A DNA stretch of 64,000 nucleotides from Bacteroidales bacterium. GTDB lineage: Bacteria; Bacteroidota; Bacteroidia; Bacteroidales; Marinilabiliaceae. A model generated the notes under the pieces. It did no database searches. It had not been told where the DNA came from and saw only the letters and a list, made by a program, of their open reading frames with translations. This document shows, piece by piece, positions 26,725-34,916 of the stretch. Numbering within the stretch: the stretch's first letter is position 1; each line of letters starts with the position of its first letter. The translations under genes were made by a program, and so were the position numbers. Location: the NCBI GenBank assembly GCA_024401365.1, contig JAKSLE010000006.1:62001-126000 (forward strand). The letters run 5' to 3'.

Positions 26725-27320
26725 TGGCTACAGACGAATTCCAGACTATCGACGGCATAGCAGAGGGTATCTACAAGGAGAAAGGTAGCAAATTTCTGGC
26801 CTTCGCCCACCCTGTTACTAATCTCGACGAGATAAAGGAGATTGTCGCTCAGTACCAAAAGGAGTACTTCGATGCCCGCCATAGATGCTACGCATGGAAA
26901 CTGGGATTGGATGAGAATAATTTTAGAGCCAACGACGACGGCGAACCTTCTGGTACCGCCGGAAAACCTATCTACGGCCAGATTCTTAGCAACGAACTGA
27001 CTAATATCCTCGTCGTAGTAGTACGTTACTTCGGTGGAGTCAAATTGGGAACTAGCGGTTTGATAAATGCCTATAAGACCGCTACCGCCGATGCCATAGC
27101 CAACGCCAACATAATAGTCAAAACAGTAGATATTACCATAGAGGCTCGCTTCGCTTACGAGTCCATGAACGACGTAATGCGCGTCATCAAGGAGGAAAAC
27201 CCTAAGGTTATCAACCAGGATTTCAACCTAATGTGCTCTATTACCATGATCCAAAGAGAAAACCTCTCCGAAAGATTGATCGAACGCCTCTCTTCTGTAT
27301 CAGAGGTAAATATACTATAA
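26724..27320 (+). CDS. YigZ/IMPACT-family protein
   Basis: 198 residues. N-terminal UPF0029/IMPACT domain with YFDARHRCYAWKLG, NDDGEPSGTAGKPI and VVVRYFGGVKLGTSGLINAY, then a small C-terminal domain of about 65 residues (DUF1949 type). Eukaryotic IMPACT regulates translation; the bacterial protein is thought to bind RNA or ribosomes but has no settled role. Cytoplasmic. Its A of ATG is the last A of the preceding stop (TAATG), so it is translationally coupled to the patatin-barrel gene. Confidence 0.95.
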   Translation: MATDEFQTIDGIAEGIYKEKGSKFLAFAHPVTNLDEIKEIVAQYQKEYFDARHRCYAWKLGLDENNFRANDDGEPSGTAGKPIYGQILSNELTNILVVVVRYFGGVKLGTSGLINAYKTATADAIANANIIVKTVDITIEARFAYESMNDVMRVIKEENPKVINQDFNLMCSITMIQRENLSERLIERLSSVSEVNIL

Positions 27321-27349
27321 TCCTCACCCCTTCTCCCTTCCCATTAAAT

Positions 27350-27388
27350 AAAAAAACTGCGAGCAAACACTATGCTCCCTTATATCAG
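27350..27388. repeat. Dispersed intergenic repeat, copy 2
   Basis: TAAAAAAACTGCGAGCAAAC followed by ACTATGCTCCCTTATATCAG, nearly identical to copy 1 at 8432-8473. It lies 30 bases after a plus-strand gene and is again preceded by a C-rich stretch. Confidence 0.85.
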
Positions 27389-27413
27389 CATATACCCACA
27401 AAACCACCTCCCA

Positions 27414-27441
27414 CTAACCTCTAACCCCTAACCCCTAACCT
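27414..27441. repeat. Telomere-like heptamer repeat (CTAACCY)x4
   Basis: Four exact tandem heptamers CTAACCT, CTAACCC, CTAACCC, CTAACCT, followed by another C-rich stretch to about 27460. It sits in the 272-base spacer between yigZ and the LytTR gene. Confidence 0.8.
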
Positions 27442-27527
27442 CCTCCTCCCCCCAACCCCTTAACGTAATACTCAATATCAAAAAGCGTATAAGCATTATC
27501 AGTTTTGACTAATTAACAAAAAAAATG

Positions 27528-27557
27528 TTTGCTTTTAATGGATTACTTTTATCTTTG
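27528..27557 (+). promoter_or_regulatory. Promoter: -33 TTTG, 18 bp, -7 TATCTTTG
   Basis: TTTG at 27528-27531 and TATCTTTG at 27550-27557, upstream of the membrane LytTR regulator (ATG 27593). One of the best matches to the Bacteroidetes consensus here. Confidence 0.7.
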
Positions 27558-27592
27558 CGAGCAAATTATCAGAGAAAGAACCAAGCCTTAAT

Positions 27593-28399
27593 ATGAAAAA
27601 GAACATCTTTACAAGTGCATTTTTTTCTTTTGTATTAGTTGTTGCGTTTCTGGCTATCTTCAAGCCTTTTAGAATTGGCGAATTGTCAACAAGCGCTATG
27701 TGGGCTTATGTCCTCTCGGCTGGTACTATCTCAATGATTGCTGTCATCCTGGCTATCCTTGCCACCTGGAAGTGGCTTAAACTCTCTTCCGAAAAATTCG
27801 GATACTGGGGCAGATTCGCCATAGGAATGATGGTTATACCCCAAATTATCGTGGGTATGTCCGTCCTGCAATCCATCGCTTTCGGATCTACTACCTACGA
27901 ATTGCTCGAAAACATGGGTAGACTCGCAATCGAAATCATCATCATTACCATCGTCGTATTTATCTTCGATTACTACTTATATAGAAGTAGTAGAGTCAAT
28001 AAACGCAAAGTGTACCTCAGAAAAAAAAGCTTGGAACTCAGCACAACCAACGCCTCTGGCGGACGACATAATGAGGTTAAACTTACCGACCGATTGAGCG
28101 TCGACCTCCATAGCATCCTCTACGCATTCTACGATGGTTACTACCTTAGAGTACATTATATAGATGACGAAAACAACCAAAGGTCAAAAGAAATACATGT
28201 AACTATAGAAACTTTTTTACATGTACATCAACCTAAAAACCCTGAGCTGACTCAGTGTCATCCCAATTATTTAGTCAATACCAGTAAAATAATGGAAATT
28301 AAGATGAACTGGTTTGGCAGATATACTCTCTCTTTAAAAAATACTACAAAACCTATACCCGTCGGTAAAGAGTTTACAAAGAATGTGGCAATCGACTAA
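27593..28399 (+). CDS. Membrane-bound LytTR DNA-binding regulator
   Basis: 268 residues. Four predicted membrane helices (about 8-25, 38-62, 76-100, 110-132), a basic linker, then a LytTR DNA-binding domain (about 165-265) with the features SVDLHSILYAFYDGYYLRVHY, HVTIETFLHV, CHPNYLVNTSKI and GRYTLSLKNTTKPIPVGKEF. There is no receiver domain, so the membrane part probably senses the signal or binds a partner. Targets are unknown; the gene is monocistronic with its own strong promoter. Confidence 0.9.
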   Translation: MKKNIFTSAFFSFVLVVAFLAIFKPFRIGELSTSAMWAYVLSAGTISMIAVILAILATWKWLKLSSEKFGYWGRFAIGMMVIPQIIVGMSVLQSIAFGSTTYELLENMGRLAIEIIIITIVVFIFDYYLYRSSRVNKRKVYLRKKSLELSTTNASGGRHNEVKLTDRLSVDLHSILYAFYDGYYLRVHYIDDENNQRSKEIHVTIETFLHVHQPKNPELTQCHPNYLVNTSKIMEIKMNWFGRYTLSLKNTTKPIPVGKEFTKNVAID

Positions 28400-28439
28400 T
28401 CACAAAATGTTATAATTTCTTAAGAATTACGTCGCCACA

Positions 28440-28469
28440 TTGTTTCTAATGATTTATAATATATATTTG
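28440..28469 (+). promoter_or_regulatory. Promoter: -33 TTG, 19 bp, -7 TATATTTG
   Basis: TTG at 28440-28442 and TATATTTG at 28462-28469, before the DEAD-box gene (ATG 28514). Confidence 0.65.
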
Positions 28470-28513
28470 CAACGTGCTTTTGTAAATAGACACGTCAATA
28501 GTATAGACCCATA

Positions 28514-29851
28514 ATGACATTTGACGATATAAAAATACCTAAGTTCTTAAGGTCCGCCTTAAGCACAATGGACATTACCGAACCTACTAGCATCCAAGAG
28601 AAGTCTTTCTCTACTGCAATGTCGGGTCGAGATGTCGTCGGTATCGCTCAGACCGGTACAGGTAAAACCCTCGCCTATCTGCTGCCTGTATTGTCAATGT
28701 GGAAGTTTACGAAAGCCCCCGACCCTCAGATCGTTATCTTACTGCCAACACGCGAATTGGTCACACAAGTATACGATACTGTACAGAAACTTACTGCAGA
28801 TGCCAACATACATACCGTCCAGTTTTTCGGCGGCGTAGGTATGCAGCCTCAGGCTCAGGCAATTGCCGATGGCGCTGATATAGTCGTTTCTACTCCAGGC
28901 CGATTGCTAGACATGATCCTCAATGGATATATGTCCGCAAAAGGCGTCAAAAAACTGGTAATCGATGAGTTCGACGAAATGCTCCAACAGGGCTTCAATA
29001 GCCAATTGGGACGTATCTTCGACCTCCTGCCAGCTAAAAGACAGAACCTCCTGTTCTCTGCCACTATGTCCGATGCCATATCGAAATTGGTCGATACCTA
29101 TTTCAATGGCCCAGTATTGATAGAGGCAGCCCCACCAGCAACCCCATTGGAGCAAATCAGTCAGGCTTTGTACGAAGTGCCTAACTTCCATACAAAGATC
29201 AACTTGCTCAACTATCTGCTGGCCGACAAAGAGGCTCTCCCTCGCGTGCTGGTATTCGTAAGTACTTTGCAGATTGCCGATAAAGTCTTCGAGTTGTTGG
29301 ACGAATCCCTTCTGGAGGATGCCGACTATATTCACTCAAGAAGAACACAGAGTCAGCGTTTCAGAGCCTTGAGAGGCTTCGCTAACAAAGACTTCAGAAT
29401 ATTGATAGCTACCGACTTGGTAGCCCGCGGTATAGATATTGCCGGCGTTAGCCATGTCATCAACTTCGACTTGCCTACCGACCCTCAGCAGTATATCCAC
29501 CGAATCGGACGAACAGGTCGAGCAGGCCAACAGGGCCACTCTATTACTTTCTCAGCCCCTCTCGAGGAGGAGAAACTGTTAGAAATAGAGTCCCTGATCG
29601 GTAGTAACATACCAAGAGCAGAACTGCCCGAAGAGGTGGAAGTGTCTAACATAGTGACATCCCTCGATGTCCCCGTGTACAAGATGAAAAACCAACTTGT
29701 AGAAACAGACGCTACACCAGGTAAGGCTTTCCACGAAAGAATAGAGAAAAACCAGAAAGTCAACGTCAGAGTTTCTCATAAGCAGAAAATGATGGAGAAA
29801 TACGGTAAACCTATTACTAAAGGTGGTCAGAAAAAGAAAAAAAGAAAATAA
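28514..29851 (+). CDS. DEAD-box RNA helicase
   Basis: 445 residues. RNA-dependent ATPase for RNA or RNP remodelling. Motifs in order: Q-motif region (EPTSIQEKSF), I AQTGTGKT, Ia PTRELV, Ib TPGRLLD, II DEFD (a frequent variant of DEAD in this phylum), III SAT, V ATDLVARGIDI and VI HRIGRTGRAG. The basic C-terminal tail (GKPITKGGQKKKKRK) probably contacts RNA. Cytoplasmic, single gene. Similar helicases are commonly cold- or ribosome-assembly-linked, but which one this is cannot be told. Confidence 0.95.
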   Translation: MTFDDIKIPKFLRSALSTMDITEPTSIQEKSFSTAMSGRDVVGIAQTGTGKTLAYLLPVLSMWKFTKAPDPQIVILLPTRELVTQVYDTVQKLTADANIHTVQFFGGVGMQPQAQAIADGADIVVSTPGRLLDMILNGYMSAKGVKKLVIDEFDEMLQQGFNSQLGRIFDLLPAKRQNLLFSATMSDAISKLVDTYFNGPVLIEAAPPATPLEQISQALYEVPNFHTKINLLNYLLADKEALPRVLVFVSTLQIADKVFELLDESLLEDADYIHSRRTQSQRFRALRGFANKDFRILIATDLVARGIDIAGVSHVINFDLPTDPQQYIHRIGRTGRAGQQGHSITFSAPLEEEKLLEIESLIGSNIPRAELPEEVEVSNIVTSLDVPVYKMKNQLVETDATPGKAFHERIEKNQKVNVRVSHKQKMMEKYGKPITKGGQKKKKRK

Positions 29852-29885
29852 GTAAAACAAAATAATTAACCTAATACATATTCGT

Positions 29886-30275
29886 ATGAACGAATTAGAT
29901 AGACTAAAGCAGGTAGTTTCATACCTTATTGAGTCGCGTCAGGCACGCACAAAGAAAGATCTTGCACACATCCTCGGTTACAAGGAGGTGTATATGTCGC
30001 AGCTAATCAACGGCAAGACTAAAATTACACAAAAGTTCTTGTCTCGTTTGACAGCGTACTTCTCGAACATCAACTCACAGTGGATCATGACAGGCCAAGG
30101 TGAGATGCTCCGCAACCCACTCCAGGGCACAATCAACACTCACACAACTGGTCAGGGCAACGATTCTTTCGTTCTCGTAGCTGGTTCTGTAGTAGCTGCT
30201 ATGGAGCAGGTTCTTAAGTCAATCAAACTTCAGAATGAGATCACAAGCAAGCTCCTCGATAAGCTCAACAAGTAA
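29886..30275 (+). CDS. Small helix-turn-helix (XRE/phage-repressor-like) protein
   Basis: 129 residues. N-terminal HTH (about 8-60; ARTKKDLAHILGYKEVYMSQLINGKTKIT) followed by NINSQWIMTGQGEML, the end of a lambda-repressor-like domain seen in many Bacteroidetes repressors. The C-terminal 45 residues are probably a helix for oligomerisation (VAAMEQVLKSIKLQNEITSKLLDKL). No catalytic peptidase domain as in LexA or CI. No phage genes are nearby. A strong terminator follows at 30308. It lies 35 bases after the helicase gene; they may be co-transcribed. Confidence 0.8.
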   Translation: MNELDRLKQVVSYLIESRQARTKKDLAHILGYKEVYMSQLINGKTKITQKFLSRLTAYFSNINSQWIMTGQGEMLRNPLQGTINTHTTGQGNDSFVLVAGSVVAAMEQVLKSIKLQNEITSKLLDKLNK

Positions 30276-30307
30276 TTGCTGACTTTCAAGTAGATTGCTC
30301 AACATCT

Positions 30308-30342
30308 AAGAGGTGTTTCCTATCAGGGAACGCCTCTTTTTT
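30308..30342 (+). terminator. Rho-independent terminator
   Basis: AAGAGGTGTTTCC (30308-30320) pairs along its full length, with two G-U pairs, with GGGAACGCCTCTT (30326-30338) over the loop TATCA. A T-run follows to 30342. Confidence 0.9.
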
Positions 30343-30343
30343 A

Positions 30344-30374
30344 TTGCTCATTAGGCTAATATACATTACATTTG
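30344..30374 (+). promoter_or_regulatory. Promoter: -33 TTG, 20 bp, -7 TACATTTG
   Basis: TTG at 30344-30346 and TACATTTG at 30367-30374, 13 bases before the kinase ATG at 30387. It sits directly behind the terminator at 30308. Confidence 0.65.
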
Positions 30375-30386
30375 CAATAATTTATA

Positions 30387-33300
30387 ATGTATATGAAACA
30401 GGTATACCTCCTCATATTCGCTATCGTAGCTTTTGTTATCGGTGAGTTCATCAGCATCTACTCCCCTCAAAGGCTCGACGCCAATATGATACCTGAACTG
30501 CAGGAGGCTATAATCTCTCAGGAGGCAAGCATGAGCGAAATGCTCGATAAAATCAATGCCGCCATTACCGTCCAGTCTAGAGATACCACTCAGAAAACCA
30601 TAACTGAGATGACCCCAACTGAATACGAGGTCTATTACTTCCAGGATAGAAGACTGACAGCTTGGAGCGGTGCCGAATTGTATCGTCCATCTATACAGTT
30701 TCTCATAGAACAACCTAGGGTTTTCACAACAGAGAATGGCGAATATCTCAAGGTTTATCGCAAATGCCCAGGCATGGGCAACTACCTCTTCGCCCTACTT
30801 AAACTTAAAAGCCACTACCCATACAACAACGATTACCTCCATAGCGAGTGGAACCATATTTTCGACGTCCATAAAGATGTAAAAATTGTACTGAACGCCA
30901 AAAATAATCACGACCTCCCTCAAATCCACGACGCTAACGGAGTCTACCTCTTTAGCTTGGATACTAGCGAGAGCGAAAATATAGAGGCTATAAGCTACCT
31001 CACCTACGCCAAAACTATTACCGTGATTATATGGGCATTGATAATGCTCTACCTCATATATTGGACAGCCAACTGGATATTCAAAATCAAAAACGGCACA
31101 TACGCTATCATAGCTACTGTCGTCATGTGTATCCTGGGATATATATGGGCACTCCATATCCACATGGCTAAATATATGATGGAGGTAAGTATATTCTCTC
31201 CACAGGTATTTGCTTACGATTGGTGGATTCCTTCTCTCGGATATATGCTCATCGCCACTGGTTTGTGGTTCATGGCTGTAATCTTGAGCATCCGATTTAT
31301 CTATATAAGCCATATCCAGGCTAGAGTGCCTAAACTCCACGACCCTCGATGGCTATACGGCGTGCTGTTGGTAGCAGTATTCGGCGTCTTCATGTTTGTC
31401 AACATTTGCCTCAACATGCTGATCTACCACTCTTCGGATCTGCTTCTTTATATCGATGATATCGATATATCTTTTACCTCTATCGTCAAAATAACGATTA
31501 TTACCTTACTTTGGCTAAGCTATATATTATACCTCGATGGCCTATATTACGCTTTGGCTAATAAGCTATCTATCAGAGATTTCGTCCTGATAATAGGCGC
31601 ATTCTCCCTGCTTGTCACTATTCCTATGGATATCTTTATGGACGATTTCGGCCATTTGATAACCGTGGGCTTCTTGTCAACTAATATCATCTTCTTCAAA
31701 TTCAAGAGAGAACGCGAAATAGGTATCAAATTCAGTAGCTACGTATGGCTGATGTTCGCCTCCGCTTTGATATTGACCATCCGAATACTCTTGCTCAATG
31801 AAATTAAGGAGCTCAACAATAGAAAACTTTTGATGAGCAACCTTACTTTTGAACTCATGCGCGATGACGACCCTGTGGCTGAATATCTCTTAAATGACAT
31901 AAGCGACTCATTGTCAGTAGACAATACCCTCGTCCAAATCATGACTAGGAGCAAGAATGGCCCTTCCGAAACAGAGGCTTACGCTTACCTTAGAGAGCGC
32001 TACTTCGATGAGTATTTCTCAAGGTACGACTTGCAGGTCATCCCTTGTATGGGCCCTCAAAGTACTATCCAACTGACTTCTAATAGTCACGACTATAATT
32101 GTTACGACTATTTCCAGGAGATGATCGATACGTACGGTGTAAGAATCAACAAGAAGAGCATCTTCTACTGCTTGAACGACAATGACGGTAGAGCAAGCTA
32201 TTTCGGCATCATAAAGATTATCAACCCTTGGAACCAAGAGGAGGAACGTCTATTCGTAGAACTTAATGCTATGCCTAATACTCTCGAGGTCGGTTATCCT
32301 GAGTTGCTGATCAATAGCCGAGATAAAATGGATGGCAAACGTCTCAAAGGCTATTCTTATGCCAAATATTATGAGGGTAATTTGTACAACCATTATGGTA
32401 CATTCGAATATCCTCATACCTTCGTACGCCCTCCATCTTTGGCAAAGGATGTGCATTTCTATTCCTTCGATTTTAATGGACAGAATCACTGGGTACAGCA
32501 GACTCAGGAGAATCAGTATGTCGCCCTCTCCTACCCCCAGCTGACAATTAGCAACATGTTTGCCGATTACTCTTTCTTGTTCTTGTGCCTACTTATGGGG
32601 TGTACAATAATATTGTACGCTCTGAGACAGGAAGTTAAGATAATCTACGTCAACATGTCTATGCACGAGAGAATGCAGAGCACTCTCATCATCATGTCTC
32701 TAGTGACTTTCGTATTGTTCTGTATTATCACTGGTTGGCAATCTATCGAAAGAAACGAAAAAAGAAGCCGCGAACACATGTCTATAGCCCTCAAGGGTAT
32801 GAGAAGCGTATTGTCATCAGAACTGGAGGAGCGCGACTATACCTTCCATAACGAGGATACAAGATTAAAGATTGACAACATGATGCAACGATTGGCTACC
32901 CTCTTCTCCCTGGATGCCCATTTCTACGATCCAGGTGGACGCCTATTGGGTACCTCTCGTAGCGAACTCTTTATGAGTAAAATGAAATCTAATCTCATTG
33001 ACGGCAAAGCTCTCGCCGCTCTCAGATACGACTTGTCTGAAGAGGTTTTCCAACAGGAGAATATCGGTGAAATGTTCTATTACTCTATTTACGCTCCTAT
33101 CATATCTTCCAACGGAACAACACTTGGCTATGTAAATATTCCATATTTCGAGGATGTCAAAGGAAGAAAGAGAGAGATAATCTCTACTTTGCTCCCTATG
33201 ACCAACCTCTATATGCTTATCATCCTTATATGTATCTTGGTTTCTTATTTCCTCGCATCAACAATCAGTAAACCCCTGAAAAAAATCAGTAGTAGCTTGC

Positions 33301-34109
33301 GTCTCGTGGGTTTGGAAAAGAGAAACGAAAAACTGGAATACCCTAATAGCGACGAAATAGGCCAACTCGTTGACGAGTACAACCGAATGATTGACGAACT
33401 GGAAAAGAGCGCCCAGAAATTGGCAGCTACCGAACGTGAGTCAACTTGGAGAAATATGGCACGCCAAATAGCCCACGAAATCAAGAACCCTCTCACCCCT
33501 ATGAAGTTGAGCGTTCAATATCTGCTCAAATCTTGGGACGAGGGCCGAGCCGATTTCGATACCTTCATACATAGAGTGGGTAAAACGCTTGTGGAACAGA
33601 TCGACCAGCTGTCATATATCGCAACCCAATTCTCTTCTCTGGCTAAAACTCCTAACGGAGAACCCGAAATAGTGAATGTCGTAGAGAAACTGGAAACTTG
33701 CGTATACTTGTTCCAACGCGAACCTGATGTAGATATTACTCTCGAAAAAATTGTCGAAAACGCTAATACGTTCATCAACCCCGAACAACTCATGAGCGTT
33801 TTCAATAATATCGTAAAAAATGCCCAACAGGCTAAAAAGCCAGATGACGAAGTCATAAAAATTGAGGCTAAAGTGGAAATCGTCGATGAAAATGTGCTTG
33901 TCAAAATAAAAGATTACGGTAAAGGTATACCGGAAGATGTACAAGATAACATTTTTAAACCTAACTTTACAACCAAATCCACCGGTATGGGATTGGGATT
34001 GGCTATCGTCAACAATATCATACTCAATGCCCAGGGCTCAATAAGCTTCGAGAGCAAAGTGGGTGAAGGTACAACTTTCAGCATTAGATTGCCGAAACGC
34101 GATAATTAG
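30387..34109 (+). CDS. Large multi-pass sensor histidine kinase (NtrY-like)
   Basis: 1240 residues (the start could also be the ATG at 30393). About 12 hydrophobic helices: one at the N-terminus, a block of eight (about 210-480), two at about 740-800 and one at about 945-965. A large periplasmic-type loop lies between the last ones. Cytoplasmic part: HAMP-like linker, HisKA with [22 protein letters not shown] (phospho-His near residue 1030), N-box [12 protein letters not shown]1 DYGKGIP and G2 [10 protein letters not shown]. The [12 protein letters not shown] form is typical of NtrY/NtrB-type kinases, which often work with sigma-54 activators. No response regulator is encoded next to it. Confidence 0.9.
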   Translation: MYMKQVYLLIFAIVAFVIGEFISIYSPQRLDANMIPELQEAIISQEASMSEMLDKINAAITVQSRDTTQKTITEMTPTEYEVYYFQDRRLTAWSGAELYRPSIQFLIEQPRVFTTENGEYLKVYRKCPGMGNYLFALLKLKSHYPYNNDYLHSEWNHIFDVHKDVKIVLNAKNNHDLPQIHDANGVYLFSLDTSESENIEAISYLTYAKTITVIIWALIMLYLIYWTANWIFKIKNGTYAIIATVVMCILGYIWALHIHMAKYMMEVSIFSPQVFAYDWWIPSLGYMLIATGLWFMAVILSIRFIYISHIQARVPKLHDPRWLYGVLLVAVFGVFMFVNICLNMLIYHSSDLLLYIDDIDISFTSIVKITIITLLWLSYILYLDGLYYALANKLSIRDFVLIIGAFSLLVTIPMDIFMDDFGHLITVGFLSTNIIFFKFKREREIGIKFSSYVWLMFASALILTIRILLLNEIKELNNRKLLMSNLTFELMRDDDPVAEYLLNDISDSLSVDNTLVQIMTRSKNGPSETEAYAYLRERYFDEYFSRYDLQVIPCMGPQSTIQLTSNSHDYNCYDYFQEMIDTYGVRINKKSIFYCLNDNDGRASYFGIIKIINPWNQEEERLFVELNAMPNTLEVGYPELLINSRDKMDGKRLKGYSYAKYYEGNLYNHYGTFEYPHTFVRPPSLAKDVHFYSFDFNGQNHWVQQTQENQYVALSYPQLTISNMFADYSFLFLCLLMGCTIILYALRQEVKIIYVNMSMHERMQSTLIIMSLVTFVLFCIITGWQSIERNEKRSREHMSIALKGMRSVLSSELEERDYTFHNEDTRLKIDNMMQRLATLFSLDAHFYDPGGRLLGTSRSELFMSKMKSNLIDGKALAALRYDLSEEVFQQENIGEMFYYSIYAPIISSNGTTLGYVNIPYFEDVKGRKREIISTLLPMTNLYMLIILICILVSYFLASTISKPLKKISSSLRLVGLEKRNEKLEYPNSDEIGQLVDEYNRMIDELEKSAQKLAATERESTWRNMARQIAHEIKNPLTPMKLSVQYLLKSWDEGRADFDTFIHRVGKTLVEQIDQLSYIATQFSSLAKTPNGEPEIVNVVEKLETCVYLFQREPDVDITLEKIVENANTFINPEQLMSVFNNIVKNAQQAKKPDDEVIKIEAKVEIVDENVLVKIKDYGKGIPEDVQDNIFKPNFTTKSTGMGLGLAIVNNIILNAQGSISFESKVGEGTTFSIRLPKRDN

Positions 34110-34132
34110 ACTATAACATTATACTTATAGAT

Positions 34133-34315
34133 ATGAAATTACTATTTTTAGGACTAGGCATGCAGGAGATACTCGTTATCGCTATACTAGTATTGTTACT
34201 CTTTGGCGGCAAGAAAATTCCAGAACTAATGAAGGGCCTCGGTAAAGGTGTCAAAAACTTCAAGGACGGAATGAATGGATTAGACGACGAAAAAGAGAAC
34301 AAAATCGAGAAATAG
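34133..34315 (+). CDS. tatA: Sec-independent translocase protein TatA
   Basis: 60 residues, the normal small TatA/E size. One membrane helix (about 9-25, [21 protein letters not shown]) with the conserved FG and KKIPEL hinge, then an amphipathic helix ([16 protein letters not shown]) and a charged tail. TatA oligomers form the Tat pore with TatC, which is not in this window. It lies 23 bases after the kinase gene and 16 before the Cys/His-rich gene, so it is probably part of the same transcript. Confidence 0.93.
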   Translation: MKLLFLGLGMQEILVIAILVLLLFGGKKIPELMKGLGKGVKNFKDGMNGLDDEKENKIEK

Positions 34316-34331
34316 TCGTAAAATAACTTAA

Positions 34332-34850
34332 ATGTTGAGATTGAGAAATATAAAAACTCGCGTCACTGGTGCTAGCAAATGGATGCTAGCATTCGCGTTG
34401 TTGCTGTCTTTTCTCGTATCTCAAAATGGTATAGAGTTCAAAAAACACATGTGCTTTACCAGCGGGCATGAGCACATGGATATGAACCTATTCGCCGGTT
34501 TCGAATCTTGGAACATTTGTCTTAACGAAGAAGATAAATGCTGCGAAGAACACGATCACTCCGATATGTGTGACCAGGCAGAGTGCTCTGCTCATCACAA
34601 CCACCATAAAGGAGGATTCCTCTGTTCCGATGATATCCAAGTCATCATATCGGGAATAGTTACCATCAAAGAAAAACGTAACATCTATGTAGAACAGCCA
34701 CAGGTAGTGGTTTTATTTGCGAGGGCAAGTAACTACAATCTTAATATTGTTGAAAGCAATTGTGAAGCATTACGCCATAATGCTAGCTGTTATCTTTTTG
34801 CCCCCACTCTGAAGGATCGTTGTATCCAACTATGTACTATGAACTGTTAG
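34332..34850 (+). CDS. Cys/His-rich exported protein of a metal cassette (HYC_CC_PP-like)
   Basis: 172 residues. A hydrophobic segment (about 18-33) acts as signal or anchor. Then come FKKHMCFTSGHEHMDM, a CCEEHDHSDMCDQAECSAHHNHHKGG cluster, and further Cys in the last 60 residues, ending MNC. The H-x-C then CC pattern resembles small Bacteroidetes HYC_CC_PP proteins that sit beside metal-related TonB receptors. I assign that family only tentatively. The context (TonB receptor and HMA protein downstream) supports copper or similar metal binding in the periplasm. Confidence 0.7.
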   Translation: MLRLRNIKTRVTGASKWMLAFALLLSFLVSQNGIEFKKHMCFTSGHEHMDMNLFAGFESWNICLNEEDKCCEEHDHSDMCDQAECSAHHNHHKGGFLCSDDIQVIISGIVTIKEKRNIYVEQPQVVVLFARASNYNLNIVESNCEALRHNASCYLFAPTLKDRCIQLCTMNC

Positions 34851-34853
34851 CAG

Positions 34854-34896
34854 ATACCCTCTTTATTTATGCCTTCGGGCAGTGAAGTTTAGGTAT
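34854..34896 (+). promoter_or_regulatory. Small structured leader with a UUCG hairpin
   Basis: TGCC-TTCG-GGCA (34870-34881) would form a stable cUUCGg tetraloop hairpin in RNA, enclosed by a possible ATACC/GGTAT pairing (34854-34858 and 34892-34896). It lies just before the TonB receptor gene (ATG 34917). It could be a weak attenuator, a processing site or an mRNA-stability element. Confidence 0.35.
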
Positions 34897-34916
34897 TTAA
34901 TAACAGTACATATTTA

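Noticed and set aside
29886-30275. Prophage remnant signalled by the phage-repressor-like HTH protein
   Set aside because: Neighbouring genes are ordinary chromosomal genes and no integrase, attachment repeat or structural gene is seen.
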